NCBI RefSeq assembly: GCF_026625725.1
Contig: NZ_CP113060.1
Location: 2,362,001 to 2,426,000, forward strand
Direction of reading: 5' to 3'
DNA from: Pseudomonas sp. SL4(2022)
GTDB lineage: Bacteria; Pseudomonadota; Gammaproteobacteria; Pseudomonadales; Pseudomonadaceae
DNA: 64,000 nt
The notes beneath the pieces are model-generated. The model did no database searches. It was not told the origin of the DNA and saw only the letters and a list, made by a program, of their open reading frames with translations. Shown here piece after piece: positions 9,241 to 18,647 of this stretch (position 1 is its first letter; the number at the start of each line of letters is the position of its first letter). The position numbers and the translations under genes are program-made.

Positions 9241-11043
9241 CTACAGCGACTTCCAGAGTGAGTCAAAGTCTTCCTCCCCGCCTGGCGCGCGGCTTTTCGG
9301 CGCTGTGACAGGCTTCCCGTCATCGTTGGTTGGCTGCCCGATACTACGGTACTCGAACTGGTTGAAACTGCCGGTGCTGGTTTGTCGGCGGCTGAGTACA
9401 GCGCGGTGCTCGCTGCCATTGAGGTTGATGCTGACTTTATTACCCTCCTGAAAGGGTAGGCGCGCCGTGATCAGGCTAGCCGGGCGTGAAATGGCACTGA
9501 TTTCCGGCAGTAGCAAGGCGCGCAGGTATTGGCTGCTCTGTTCGGCTTTGCGTACCAGTTGTAGCCCGCAGGCCTGTGCATGCGGCGCAATCAGTTCGAT
9601 GCCCATCTGTGTGCCACCGCCCCGTACCTGACGAATCCAGCGCACCACCGCAATGCTCCAGCCCTGTTTGGGCGTGCTTTGCACGCCGAGTAGTTCACCT
9701 GCCTGCAGTTGGCTGGGAACCTCTTTCGGCCATGACAGGCAGTAGCCGCCAGGGCTGATGTTGACAATCGCTACTGCGTAGGTCGGGTAGCTTTCATTGC
9801 TACCTGCTTCCACAGATTCACCTTTTTTCGGTGACTGGTATTGAATTTCTTCAAAGGGCAGGCCGTTTTCCCACTGGTTGCTTTTCTGGGCATCGAAGGC
9901 GTTTGACCAGATATCCGGTGTGCCGGTATCAGGTCGGAAGACGGCGGCATTGGTGGTTACCGGTAGTTTCAGCACTTCGTTGAACGGGCGTTTGCCGGCG
10001 AGGTGGTAGTGCAGCGAACTCATGCCTATGCATAGGGTCAGTGCGCCCTGGCCCTGGCTGCGCTGGAAGGTGCGCTCGGCAATATCGCCCCAGGCCGCGG
10101 CCAGGTGCTGCAGCATGTCTTGGCTAAAACCTTCTGGCACCAGCAGGCGAGGTTGAGTCGGGCTGTCGGCGGTGAGCTGCAAGTGCTCTTTTATTGCGTT
10201 CACCAGCAAGCTGGGGTCGATACCGACTGCATTGTGCAGTTCGCTGCGCTGGAATAAGGAAATGTAACGTGGTGGTCCATCCAGTTGCGGGGCCACGGCA
10301 AACAAGCTGGAGGGATCATCACCGGCCTGTAATGTCGCCAGTAAGCTCCAAGGCTCAAGCACTTCCGCCAGGCGGGCAATGGCGTTCTGGCGCATCTGGT
10401 TGCACCGTGCACAGCCGAGCAGCAGGGCGACCAGGTAACTTTGTTCGGTGCTGAGTCCTTGGGTGTGGCGTGCCTGATTATCGCGTACCAATATTTTTTG
10501 TACGTCACTTGAGCAGGCGATCCGGTAAAGCTGGTGAAGCTCCAGCCAAAGTCCCTCGGGAACCGGGCAGTAAAGCTGGCTGGCGCGAATCAGTGGCCCG
10601 CACAGGCTATGCGTGGCGCGCTGCAGAGCTACCGCCAGGAGCTGGTTGCGCTCTTTGCCTGGTTGAGGCGCCAGGCGCGCGACAATCAGTTTGTAGCCAA
10701 TCGCCAGATGGTTCTGCAAGGCTTGGCATAGGTTGGCAACTTTGCGCGGACGCTCGTCCAGCACAATGGCCTGGTTGAGGAAGTGTTTTTCCAGTTGCTT
10801 GCAGACGAAGTAGATTTCCGGACGGACTATTTCCAGCAGTTGCAGGCGATTTTCCGAGGGTGTCAGCAACTGATTGAGTTCGACCAGTGCCTGGTAAAGC
10901 TGGCGTGCGGTTTCACCAATGTTGGCTTTGGGTAGGCCATCCACCCATTTGTTTAGATCGCGTGGGCTGGCGTCGCAGAATGACAGGCTTTGCTTATCTG
11001 GCGTAGTGACGCGCAGTAGCAAGTGAGAATTCTGTTTATCCAT
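9241..11043 (-). CDS. PilZ-like domain protein upstream of fimX
   Basis: A 600-residue cytoplasmic protein with no signal peptide or membrane helix. The N-terminal 400 residues are mostly helical and unassigned. The C-terminal third carries a PilZ-like beta-barrel pattern: NISPGGYCL matches the N-x-S-x-x-G element, followed by a spaced VRWIRQV and GIELIAP. A clear RxxxR c-di-GMP-binding motif is not obvious, so ligand binding is uncertain. It precedes fimX on the same strand, which suggests a shared role in pilus or surface-motility control. The start ATG at 11043 follows a weak ribosome-binding site. Confidence 0.65.
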   Translation of the reverse strand: MDKQNSHLLLRVTTPDKQSLSFCDASPRDLNKWVDGLPKANIGETARQLYQALVELNQLLTPSENRLQLLEIVRPEIYFVCKQLEKHFLNQAIVLDERPRKVANLCQALQNHLAIGYKLIVARLAPQPGKERNQLLAVALQRATHSLCGPLIRASQLYCPVPEGLWLELHQLYRIACSSDVQKILVRDNQARHTQGLSTEQSYLVALLLGCARCNQMRQNAIARLAEVLEPWSLLATLQAGDDPSSLFAVAPQLDGPPRYISLFQRSELHNAVGIDPSLLVNAIKEHLQLTADSPTQPRLLVPEGFSQDMLQHLAAAWGDIAERTFQRSQGQGALTLCIGMSSLHYHLAGKRPFNEVLKLPVTTNAAVFRPDTGTPDIWSNAFDAQKSNQWENGLPFEEIQYQSPKKGESVEAGSNESYPTYAVAIVNISPGGYCLSWPKEVPSQLQAGELLGVQSTPKQGWSIAVVRWIRQVRGGGTQMGIELIAPHAQACGLQLVRKAEQSSQYLRALLLPEISAISRPASLITARLPFQEGNKVSINLNGSEHRAVLSRRQTSTGSFNQFEYRSIGQPTNDDGKPVTAPKSRAPGGEEDFDSLWKSL

Positions 11044-11225
11044 CTAAATCAGGGACTCCAGCACACAGGCAAGGCGGGTCATACGTAGGAGTTGTACTTC
11101 GACTCTAGCAGCATCTCGCAGGCCTCGCAGCCATGACCATGGCCCAAGTGCCGGTGCACTCGGCATACAAGGTATCTGGGTGTGACTGGTGAGTGCGTGC
11201 CAAGGTTCCGCAGCATGCGTTGGTG

Positions 11226-11255
11226 CGGCACGCTTCAGCGTTGCTGAGCGTGCCG
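11226..11255 (-). terminator. Stem-loop after psd, probable terminator
   Basis: Arms CGGCACGCTTCAGC and GCTGAGCGTGCCG pair with one bulged T and a three-base loop, 8 bases after the psd stop. There is no clear U-tract, so it may instead protect the 3' end. The rest of the 11044-11262 gap shows no gene. Confidence 0.5.
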
Positions 11256-11262
11256 TGAGGTG

Positions 11263-12126
11263 TTACTCGGCGAACGGTTGGCCAAGTCCCTGGCCCATTC
11301 TTACGGCGCTGTTGGCGGTTAACTCCGCCACCCACTGCACCTGCTCGGGGCCAAACAACACAATGGCAGTTGAGCCCAGTTTGAACCGTCCGAGTTCTGC
11401 GCCTTTTTCCAGGTGGATCGGGGCGCGAGCAGTTTCATCGTACTTAACGGTTTTCAGCGTGCGTTTGGGGGGCGTGACCAGTCCGGCCCAGACGGTTTCA
11501 ATTGACGCTACGATCATCGCGCCCACCAGTACGACTGCCATTGGCCCGCGCTCGGTATCGAACAGGCAAACCACGCGCTCGTTGCGGGCGAACAGCTCGG
11601 GGACATTTTCTGCGGTGGTCTGGTTGACCGAGAACAAGCGGCCAGGAACGTAGACCATTTCTTTCAGGGTGCCGGCCAGCGGCATGTGCACGCGGTGGTA
11701 GTCCTTCGGTGACAGGTAGATGGTGGCGAAGTCGCCACCCATAAATGCCGCGGCACGCTCAGTGTCACCACCTAGCAACTCAATCACGCTGAAGCTGTGG
11801 CCCTTGGCCTGGAATACCCGGCCCTGTTCGATCTTGCCGAGCTGGCTGACTGCACCATCAGCTGGGCAGAGTACCGCGCCTGGGGTGTTGTCGAGCGTGC
11901 GCGCGCCGTCTTTCAGGGCGCGGGTGAAGAAGTCGTTGAAGTGAGCGAAGGCGGTCAGGTCTTCGACCTGAGCTTCGCTCATGTTGACTTGGTACTGCTT
12001 GGCAAACCAGCTAATCAGGCGGTTCTTGAACCAGCCAGCCCTGCATTCGGCAGCACAGCCGATCAGGCGTGACAACAAATGGTGCGGCAGCAGGTACTGG
12101 CTGAGGATAAACAAACGATCTTTCAT
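11263..12126 (-). CDS. psd: Phosphatidylserine decarboxylase proenzyme
   Basis: Psd converts phosphatidylserine to phosphatidylethanolamine at the inner membrane. The 287-residue proenzyme shows the self-cleavage motif LGST with Ser252, which becomes the pyruvoyl group. It also has the conserved YHRVHMP segment and the early DFFTR motif. Length and start (ATG at 12126, after a GGAATT-type site) fit the family. The rhodanese gene lies 27 bases upstream on the same strand, the same pairing I recall in P. aeruginosa, so a two-gene transcript is likely. Confidence 0.97.
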   Translation of the reverse strand: MKDRLFILSQYLLPHHLLSRLIGCAAECRAGWFKNRLISWFAKQYQVNMSEAQVEDLTAFAHFNDFFTRALKDGARTLDNTPGAVLCPADGAVSQLGKIEQGRVFQAKGHSFSVIELLGGDTERAAAFMGGDFATIYLSPKDYHRVHMPLAGTLKEMVYVPGRLFSVNQTTAENVPELFARNERVVCLFDTERGPMAVVLVGAMIVASIETVWAGLVTPPKRTLKTVKYDETARAPIHLEKGAELGRFKLGSTAIVLFGPEQVQWVAELTANSAVRMGQGLGQPFAE

Positions 12127-12153
12127 GGGAATTCCTTACGTGGATGCGGGCAT

Positions 12154-12969
12154 TTAGCGCTCGACGGGGGTGTCGGGGTGGTTGCCCCATTCTCCCCAGG
12201 AGCCGGCATAAGCTTTTACGCGTGGGTAGCCCAGGGCCTTGGCGGCCAGGTAGGTGAACCCGGAGCGATGATGAGTTTGGCAGTGGGTGATGATTTCTTT
12301 GTCAGCGGTGATGCCCAGGTTGTCGAGCATTGCCTGCAGGTTCTGGTGTATGCGCAGGGCGCGCGTTCTGTCCATGCCGGCCGTCCACTCAAAATTGATG
12401 GCGCCGGGGATGTGCCCGGCTTTTTGTGCCAGGACTTTCACGCCGCTGTATTCCTCAGGGGAGCGGGCATCCCAGATCGCCAGGTCGGTGGCACCGAGAC
12501 GGCTTTGCAGGTATTCGCGGCTCGCGGTGTGCACATCGTTTAGGGTCAGCGCCACCTGGGTGTTACAGGCCGGTGGGGTCTCGTCGCTGAGGGGGCGTTC
12601 TTCGGCGAGCCAGGCGTGGAGGCCGCCATCTAGGTAGTGGTAACGCGAGTGGCCAATGACATCCAGTAGCCAGATAAAGCGTCCTGCCCAGCCGCCACCC
12701 TCATCGTCGTAGACCACATAGACCGCGTCCGCAGTGTGCCCCAGTTCGCTGAACAGGTGTTCCAGTTGTGCGCAATCAGGTTGCAGGCCCGGCGCTGGTG
12801 GCTGTCCAAATTGGGTGCGCTTGGGGTCGACAAAGCGCGCGCCGGGGATATGGCCGGTGGCATAACGCGTAGGACTGGTCAGGTCGACCAAGATCATCCC
12901 GGGGGTGTTCAGGCGGCTGGCCAGTTGGGCCGGCTCGATCAACAGGGGCAACTCAGCGAAGGCATTCAT
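12154..12969 (-). CDS. rhdA: Thiosulfate sulfurtransferase (rhodanese)
   Basis: A 271-residue tandem-domain rhodanese that transfers sulfane sulfur from thiosulfate to acceptors such as cyanide. The active loop reads CQTHHRSG with Cys230, the distinctive form of Azotobacter and Pseudomonas RhdA. It lacks the Arg/Lys-rich CRxGx[RT] loop of ordinary rhodaneses. The N-terminal domain (about 10-130) lacks a catalytic Cys, as usual. The frame continues upstream, but I chose ATG at 12969 because an AGAGG ribosome-binding site precedes it and the length matches. In cyanogenic pseudomonads this enzyme is linked to cyanide detoxification; that role here is inferred. Confidence 0.95.
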   Translation of the reverse strand: MNAFAELPLLIEPAQLASRLNTPGMILVDLTSPTRYATGHIPGARFVDPKRTQFGQPPAPGLQPDCAQLEHLFSELGHTADAVYVVYDDEGGGWAGRFIWLLDVIGHSRYHYLDGGLHAWLAEERPLSDETPPACNTQVALTLNDVHTASREYLQSRLGATDLAIWDARSPEEYSGVKVLAQKAGHIPGAINFEWTAGMDRTRALRIHQNLQAMLDNLGITADKEIITHCQTHHRSGFTYLAAKALGYPRVKAYAGSWGEWGNHPDTPVER

Positions 12970-13015
12970 GCCGGGCCTCTTTGCAGGTATCAAAGGGGCT
13001 GATTGTAACGGAAGC

Positions 13016-14530
13016 TTATCGCCCGCGGCTGGCAAAGGTGTTCAGTGCCCGCTCAATGCATTGCACGGTTTTACTGAAACCCTGCACGCTGGTATCGCTG
13101 AAGGCGTTGCCACCCTGGTCGGCGAAGATCAGCATGACCACCCGGTTGTTATTGGCCAGCGAGCGAATCAGCAGATGCTCACTGGGGAACAGGCTCTTGA
13201 GCGTGCCAGGCAGCGTGGCTGAGAACTGGGCAATGTTGCCCGGGCCTAGGCGCAGTTGCGCCGGCGTGCTGAGCAGGCGGCGCAGCAGTTGGCTTTGCTG
13301 CGGGTCAAGGCTGAGGCTGTCGGCCGATTTGTCCAGGCCGGTGTGCTGCTGGGTCATCAGGCGGGTGTGATTACGGTCTGCGAGGAGAATCAATACGCGC
13401 TGCATGCCACAGGCTTGCAGTGCTTGGTTGGCGCAGGCCGTTAGTTGCAGGACGTTGCTGAAGGCGCTGGGCTGCGCGAGAAGCTGGCCACATTGCTGGC
13501 GCCACGCACTGAGCTCGACAGGTTTGGGCGGTTCGGCGGGGGGCTGCAGGTGGCGCGCTTGCCATGGCCACAGCAGTGATTCGGCCGGGTGCCAGAGGTC
13601 ATTGTCATAAAGCTGCTGAGCGCTACTGGCAGCATGCTGGTGAATTTGCTGCTGCACGCTGTCCAGCGGCAGCTGCAGGAATAGGCCAGTGAGCCGCTGC
13701 CAGCGCAGGGTATGCAGGCTGTTCCAGGCGAAGTGCGCGGAGATGGCTAGGCAATTGGCCAGCAAAATACTGTTGGCCGGTTGGGTCAACCAGCGGCGCA
13801 GATTGCTGTCTTCATCCAGGCATTGCTGTTGTTGCAGTGGGTGCTCATTGTGGTGTGCGATGTGCAGTGCCTTGACCAGCAGGCGCCGATCATTGACGAG
13901 CAGCCGATAGCCTAGGGTTACCCACTCGGGCAGGCGCCAGTGTTCGCTGAGCGCTAGGCACAGCGTTAGCAACGGTACGCCGAGCAACTCCTGTTCCACT
14001 TTGCATGCCGCTTCTCCCTTGAGTAACACGCGCTGTTCCCAGGCATCGAATAACTCCGGATGAGCGCACAGCAGGGCCCAGACCGGGGCAAGAAATAGTT
14101 GGCTGCCCCAGTTTACCTCCTGCCAAAGACGCGCCAGGCGTCCGGCGAACAAACCGTTGGCCTGTTGGCTGGCATGTTGGCTGATGAGCAATATCTGCCT
14201 GTACGGCTTGCTCAACTCCTGTTCCGGCAGGCTCGGTATGCGCTTGAGCAATGCTTCCGTACGGCTCAGGCCGAGTCGGCTGATGGCAGCTTCAAGGCTG
14301 TCTGTTTGCTCATTGAGTCCACCGTTCTTGCTGTTGGCCTCGCGCAGCACGCTGAGCGCCAGTGCCGGGCAGCTTTGCATCAGCTCGGCCAGTTCGCGTC
14401 GTGACCGATTGCTGTCAGCCAGTGCCTGGCGCAGCAACTGCAAGCTTGTGCTGGACGCAGGTAATAGTTGCTCGTCCAGCTGCTTGAGCCAGTCTTTCAA
14501 TGTACGCGGGTAGTGAGCTGGTTTGGGCAT
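13016..14530 (-). CDS. HDOD domain protein
   Basis: A protein of about 504 residues. The first half resembles an HDOD domain, a metal-free relative of HD phosphohydrolases (LLRQALADSNRSRRELAEL and AISRLGLSRTEALLKRI). The C-terminal part resembles a GAF-like sensory region (ACANQALQACGMQRVLILLADR). The open frame runs on towards motA, but I placed the start at ATG 14530, since any longer form would overlap the motAB promoter and gene. The position between rhdA and motA, on the opposite strand to motA, is the same as in P. aeruginosa by memory. HDOD proteins are usually signalling adaptors; the partner here is unknown. Confidence 0.8.
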   Translation of the reverse strand: MPKPAHYPRTLKDWLKQLDEQLLPASSTSLQLLRQALADSNRSRRELAELMQSCPALALSVLREANSKNGGLNEQTDSLEAAISRLGLSRTEALLKRIPSLPEQELSKPYRQILLISQHASQQANGLFAGRLARLWQEVNWGSQLFLAPVWALLCAHPELFDAWEQRVLLKGEAACKVEQELLGVPLLTLCLALSEHWRLPEWVTLGYRLLVNDRRLLVKALHIAHHNEHPLQQQQCLDEDSNLRRWLTQPANSILLANCLAISAHFAWNSLHTLRWQRLTGLFLQLPLDSVQQQIHQHAASSAQQLYDNDLWHPAESLLWPWQARHLQPPAEPPKPVELSAWRQQCGQLLAQPSAFSNVLQLTACANQALQACGMQRVLILLADRNHTRLMTQQHTGLDKSADSLSLDPQQSQLLRRLLSTPAQLRLGPGNIAQFSATLPGTLKSLFPSEHLLIRSLANNNRVVMLIFADQGGNAFSDTSVQGFSKTVQCIERALNTFASRGR

Positions 14531-14565
14531 GGGTTGAGACAAACTGGCTTTTGACCTTAACTGGC

Positions 14566-14592
14566 TATAGTCTCGCGCAAAACTTCCGATAA
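14566..14592 (+). promoter_or_regulatory. FliA (sigma-28) type promoter for motAB
   Basis: TATAGTCT and TCCGATAA are separated by 11 bases. This differs from the flagellar consensus TAAAGTTT-N11-GCCGATAA at three positions. It lies 55 bases upstream of motA in the HDOD/motA divergent gap. No comparable sigma-70 promoter was seen there. Confidence 0.8.
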
Positions 14593-14647
14593 ATAGAAGG
14601 GTTGTTTTGCTCCGTCCCTTTCTGACCTCTGTGGCTAGTCTCTTTTT

Positions 14648-15499
14648 ATGGCAAAAATCATCGGCATCATTGTTGTATTCGCCTGCGTATTGGGCGGCTT
14701 CATCCTGTCGGGTGGCCAGTTTATGGCGTTGGTTCACCCCTATGAAATCCTGATTATTGGTGGTGCCGCGTTGGGGGCGTTTTTGCAGGCCAACCCCGGT
14801 AGTGCCTTTATGCATGTGTTCAAGAAGTCGTTGAGCATGTTCAGCTCGCGCTTCACGCATGCCTATTACCTTGACGTGCTCAAGTTGCTTTATGAGATTC
14901 TCAATAAAAGTCGTCGTGAAGGCATGATGGCCATCGAGGCTGACGTCGAAGACCCTGCCGCAAGCCCGATTTTCAGTAAGTACCCCGGCATCCTCAAAGA
15001 CCAGCAGATGACCTCGTTCATCTGTGATTACCTGCGCATCATGTCCTCCGGCAACATGGCCCCGCACGAGCTAGAAGGCTTGTTCGATATGGAAATTGCC
15101 AGCCTTAAGGAAGAAGTTGAACACCCTGCGCATGCTGTCGCAAAAGTAGCTGACGGTATGCCAGCCATGGGTATCGTGGCGGCGGTGCTGGGTATCGTAA
15201 TTACCATGTCGATTCTTGCGGAGGCGGATAACGCAGAAATTGGCCAGAAGGTGGGTACTGCACTGGTGGGTACCTTTTTCGGAATCTTGGCGTCCTATGG
15301 CTTTTTCGGCCCCTTAGCGGCGGCCTTGGAGCATGACGCCAAGGAAGAGCTGAATGTGTATGAGGCGATCAAGGCCGGTTTGGTGGCTTCGGCGTCCGGT
15401 ATGCCGCCATCGCTGGCTGTCGAGTTTTCCCGTAAGGTGCTATTCCCGGCACATCGTCCAAGCTTCAGTGAGCTTGAGCAGGCTATGCGTGGGGGCTAA
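14648..15499 (+). CDS. motA: Flagellar stator protein MotA
   Basis: MotA forms, with MotB, the proton-driven stator of the flagellar motor. The 283-residue protein has four membrane helices (two near residues 4-48 and two near 172-225) and a large cytoplasmic loop between them. The conserved proline of the third helix is Pro172 in DGMPAMGIV. The start ATG at 14648 lies downstream of the FliA-type promoter. motB follows 8 bases later. In Pseudomonas this pair works beside a second stator, MotCD, encoded elsewhere. Confidence 0.98.
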   Translation: MAKIIGIIVVFACVLGGFILSGGQFMALVHPYEILIIGGAALGAFLQANPGSAFMHVFKKSLSMFSSRFTHAYYLDVLKLLYEILNKSRREGMMAIEADVEDPAASPIFSKYPGILKDQQMTSFICDYLRIMSSGNMAPHELEGLFDMEIASLKEEVEHPAHAVAKVADGMPAMGIVAAVLGIVITMSILAEADNAEIGQKVGTALVGTFFGILASYGFFGPLAAALEHDAKEELNVYEAIKAGLVASASGMPPSLAVEFSRKVLFPAHRPSFSELEQAMRGG

Positions 15500-15507
15500 G
15501 GCATAGC

Positions 15508-16536
15508 ATGGAAAACAATCAACCGATTATCGTCAAAAGGGTCAAAAAGACTGCCGGTGGTCACCATGGCGGTGCCTGGAAGATTGCCTTTGCCGACTTT
15601 GCCACGGCCATGATGGCGTTCTTTTTGGTGATGTGGTTGATGACGGTGGCTACACCCGAGCAGAAGAAGCTGATTTCCGGGTACTTTCAGGACCCCGTGG
15701 GGTTTTCCGAGAGTGCCAGTCCATATGTGATTGATCTGGGTGGCTCTCCGACGCCGGCGCCTGATCGTACCCTCAACCCCGAACCCAAGGAAGAGGCCAC
15801 ACCCAGCGAGGAAAGTGATCAGGCCGATATCAGCAAGGAGCAGGCGGAATCTGTCGCTGAAGAGGTTGAGCGGGAGCGTCTTGAATTGTTGCTGCAGGAG
15901 TTGCAGAACAAGGTTGAGGAAAACCCCCAGTTGCAGAACTTCAAGGATCAAATTCTTTTCGAGATTACTCAGGACGGTCTGCGTATCCAGATCATGGATG
16001 CCGAGAACAGGCCAATGTTTGCCTCTGGCAGTGCGCGCCTGCAGCCATATTTTGAAGACATTCTGCTGGCCATGACTGACACCATTGCGGCAGTGCCGAA
16101 CAAGATCAGTGTCAGTGGCCATACCGATGCGGCGCCTTTTGTCGGCCGCGGTGGCTATGGCAATTGGGAGCTGTCAGCTGATCGGGCCAATGCCGCACGG
16201 CGCGTGCTGGTCGCTGGCGGCTATGATGATGAACAGGTGGCGAGGGTGGTGGGTTATTCGTCATCGGCGTTGTTTGACCGGGAGAATTCGTTGAATCCGG
16301 TTAATCGTCGTATCGACATTGTGGTTTTGACCAAAAAAGCTCAGCGGGCTATCGAGGGTGAGCAGGGTGATACGGCTGCTGATAAGCCTGCGGGTGCCGA
16401 GGCGCCTGCTGCCGCACCCGCGGCAACGTCGGCAACGCCTGGTGCAGCAGAGGTTCCTTTGCCTGATGCGGCGCTACGCGAACGGCTGAATATCTTCGAA
16501 GACGGCGTATTGCAGTTTGATCAGCCCGCTGAATAA
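15508..16536 (+). CDS. motB: Flagellar stator protein MotB
   Basis: MotB anchors the stator to peptidoglycan and carries the proton-binding aspartate. The 342-residue protein has a basic N-terminus, one membrane helix (about 28-48) with the essential Asp30 in FADFATAMM, a charged plug/linker region, and a C-terminal OmpA-like domain (about 150-280). That domain includes the peptidoglycan-binding segment around SVSGHTDAAP and ELSADRANAARRVL. An Ala/Pro-rich tail follows. It is co-transcribed with motA and ends at an intrinsic terminator. Confidence 0.98.
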   Translation: MENNQPIIVKRVKKTAGGHHGGAWKIAFADFATAMMAFFLVMWLMTVATPEQKKLISGYFQDPVGFSESASPYVIDLGGSPTPAPDRTLNPEPKEEATPSEESDQADISKEQAESVAEEVERERLELLLQELQNKVEENPQLQNFKDQILFEITQDGLRIQIMDAENRPMFASGSARLQPYFEDILLAMTDTIAAVPNKISVSGHTDAAPFVGRGGYGNWELSADRANAARRVLVAGGYDDEQVARVVGYSSSALFDRENSLNPVNRRIDIVVLTKKAQRAIEGEQGDTAADKPAGAEAPAAAPAATSATPGAAEVPLPDAALRERLNIFEDGVLQFDQPAE

Positions 16537-16553
16537 CCGATGTGTGTACGCGC

Positions 16554-16582
16554 AAAGGCCGCGACAGTTCGCGGCCTTTTTT
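16554..16582 (+). terminator. Intrinsic terminator after motB
   Basis: AAAGGCCGCGA and TCGCGGCCTTT form a hairpin with a CAGT loop followed by a T-tract, 17 bases after the motB stop. The A-rich 5' side may also serve rsgA, which converges from the right. Confidence 0.88.
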
Positions 16583-16641
16583 GTTGATGGCCTGCGGGCC
16601 GTTGCGGCGCGACGATTTAAAATCGCTCCCGGCGATTCTTT

Positions 16642-17673
16642 TCAGTACTCGGCTTCCGGCAGGCTGGCCAGGATATGCCGGTAGCTGGCCATGCGCTGCG
16701 GGTGCAAGCGGCCCTCTTCGAGGGCTTTTAGCAGGGCGCAGCCCGGTTCACGGTCGTGTTTGCAGTCGCGGAAGCGGCATTGGCCGATCAGGTCATGAAA
16801 CTCGATAAAGCCCGCTTCGACGTCATTACGGCTGACGTGCACCAGGCCAAATTCGCGAATCCCAGGGGAGTCGATCAGTTCGCCGCCGCCGGGGAAGTGG
16901 AACAACCGCGCGGTGGTGGTGGTGTGGGTGCCTTTGCCGGTCAGTTCGGAGAGCGGGCCTACGCGGGTATCGACTTCCGGCAACAGGCTGTTGACCAGCG
17001 ACGACTTGCCCACCCCGGACTGCCCGACGAAGACGCTGACATGGCCATCGAGTTGCTGTTGCAGCTGTTGCATGCCGTCGCCGCCGTGGGCGGACACTTC
17101 CAGCAGCGGATAACCGAGCTCGCGGTACACGCCAAGCATGCGGTTGAGTGCCACGGCATTCTGCTCATCCAGCAGGTCGGTCTTGTTCAGCAGCAGCAGC
17201 GGGCGAATGCCGGCGTGCTCGGCCGCGACTAGATAGCGGTCGATCAGGTTGGCGTGGGGCTCGGGCAGCGGGGCGAAGACGATCACGATCAGGTCGACGT
17301 TGGCGGCCACCGGCTTGAGCTGGCCACGGGTGTCCGGGCGACAGAGTTCGGTGCTGCGCGGCAATTGCGCGACAATCACGCCAATGCCCTGGTTGCCGGC
17401 GCGCCACACCACCTGATCACCGGTGACCATGGTTGGCAAGTTGGCGCGCAGGTGGCAACGGAATACCTGGCCGGCCAGTTCGCCATCCAGGGCTTCTACT
17501 TCGACCTGTACGCCGAAGTGCGCGATGACCAGGCCGGTCTGTTCCGGGCCGAGGTCGCCGCCTTCAAGAATCTGTACAGCCTGCGACTCGCGCTTGGCGG
17601 CGCGGGCGGCACGCTCGCCCTGGATTTTTTCGATACGCCAGTTTTGCCGGCGGTTGAGTTGGCGTTTGGCCAT
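16642..17673 (-). CDS. rsgA: Ribosome small-subunit biogenesis GTPase
   Basis: RsgA (YjeQ) is a circularly permuted GTPase that helps late maturation of the 30S subunit. The 343-residue form shows an N-terminal OB-fold, then the permuted GTPase motifs: NKTD as G4 (about residue 155), the P-loop GQSGVGKSS (about 210) and DSPG as G3. A C-terminal zinc knuckle follows ([14 protein letters not shown]). I chose ATG at 17673 over one 27 bases upstream because [10 protein letters not shown] matches the family N-terminus. It converges with motB and is divergent from the methyltransferase gene. Confidence 0.96.
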   Translation of the reverse strand: MAKRQLNRRQNWRIEKIQGERAARAAKRESQAVQILEGGDLGPEQTGLVIAHFGVQVEVEALDGELAGQVFRCHLRANLPTMVTGDQVVWRAGNQGIGVIVAQLPRSTELCRPDTRGQLKPVAANVDLIVIVFAPLPEPHANLIDRYLVAAEHAGIRPLLLLNKTDLLDEQNAVALNRMLGVYRELGYPLLEVSAHGGDGMQQLQQQLDGHVSVFVGQSGVGKSSLVNSLLPEVDTRVGPLSELTGKGTHTTTTARLFHFPGGGELIDSPGIREFGLVHVSRNDVEAGFIEFHDLIGQCRFRDCKHDREPGCALLKALEEGRLHPQRMASYRHILASLPEAEY

Positions 17674-17792
17674 GGGGCTTCCGAGAGTTGAATTGCGCAA
17701 TAAACGGTCGCGAGTCTAGCACGGGCTGCCTATTGAGCTGCTGGCGCAGCTAAACTGCGGCGCATCATCGCTCGGACGCTTGAGGAGTCTGC

Positions 17793-18572
17793 ATGCTGCG
17801 TGTTGTCCGCCACTATCCGGCACTGCTGGCGTTATCTGCTCAGGTGGGCGCCACACTGTTGGTGGGCCTGGCGCTTTACCTGGCGGTGCAGCTGGTGCCC
17901 TGGCGGCCAACCTGGCTGGCCGTCGGCCTGAGCCAGGGGCTGATTGCCGCCGTGCTGGCACGTTACCTGGGGTTGTCGCGCTGGTGGTGTGGGCTGAATC
18001 TGCTGTTTGTGCCAGCGTTGCTGCTGGCCAATGGTGCGCCACTGCCATCTTGGGTGTTTCTCGGGGCGTTCGTGCTGGTGCTGCTGTTTAACTGGAACAG
18101 CTTTGGCGAGCGGGTGCCGTTGTACCTGACTGGTTCCGGCACGTGCCGCCAGTTGGGGGCGTTGCTAAGTGAGCAGCTGCCGTCGTTTCGCTTTGTCGAC
18201 CTGGGTTGCGGGCCGGGGGGCATGCTGTTGAGCCTGGCTCGGCAGTTCCCGCAGGCACAGTTTGTCGGGGTCGAGACCGCGCCGCTGTCCTTTGTCATTG
18301 CCTGGATGCGCGCCTTGCCGCTGCGCAATTGCCAGATTCGCTATGAAAACCTCTGGCGTACTGATCTTGCGCTATTTGATGTGGTGTATTGCTTCCTCTC
18401 ACCTGCGCCAATGCCCGAGCTGTGGGCCAAGGCCTGCGCGCAGATGCCGCCCGGCAGCCTGCTGATCAGCAATACCTTCGAGGTGCCGGGGCAGCCGGCG
18501 AACCAGCAGATTGAGTTGTATGACTGGCGGCAGTCCCGCCTGCTGTTGTGGCGTATGCGTGGCGCGGTTTGA
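17793..18572 (+). CDS. Membrane-anchored class I SAM-dependent methyltransferase
   Basis: A 259-residue protein. The first 100 residues are strongly hydrophobic, with about three or four membrane helices. They are followed by a class I methyltransferase fold: motif I FVDLGCGPGGM (about 132-142), an acidic end of strand 2 (VGVETAP), and a later strand LFDVVYCFLSP. The substrate cannot be read from sequence; the membrane anchor hints at a lipid or membrane-protein target, which is inference. A TTGAGGAG ribosome-binding site precedes ATG 17793. It lies between rsgA and orn. Confidence 0.8.
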   Translation: MLRVVRHYPALLALSAQVGATLLVGLALYLAVQLVPWRPTWLAVGLSQGLIAAVLARYLGLSRWWCGLNLLFVPALLLANGAPLPSWVFLGAFVLVLLFNWNSFGERVPLYLTGSGTCRQLGALLSEQLPSFRFVDLGCGPGGMLLSLARQFPQAQFVGVETAPLSFVIAWMRALPLRNCQIRYENLWRTDLALFDVVYCFLSPAPMPELWAKACAQMPPGSLLISNTFEVPGQPANQQIELYDWRQSRLLLWRMRGAV

Positions 18573-18647
18573 GCGCAATGCTGTCAGTCGGGCGCAGTAG
18601 TTTTTCGGCGGCCTGTTAGACTGTCGGCCTTAGTTGAGGAGCCGTGC

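Noticed and set aside
14531..15067. N-terminal extension of the HDOD protein over motA
   Set aside because: It would overlap the motAB promoter and the motA coding sequence; ATG 14530 is a sound start.
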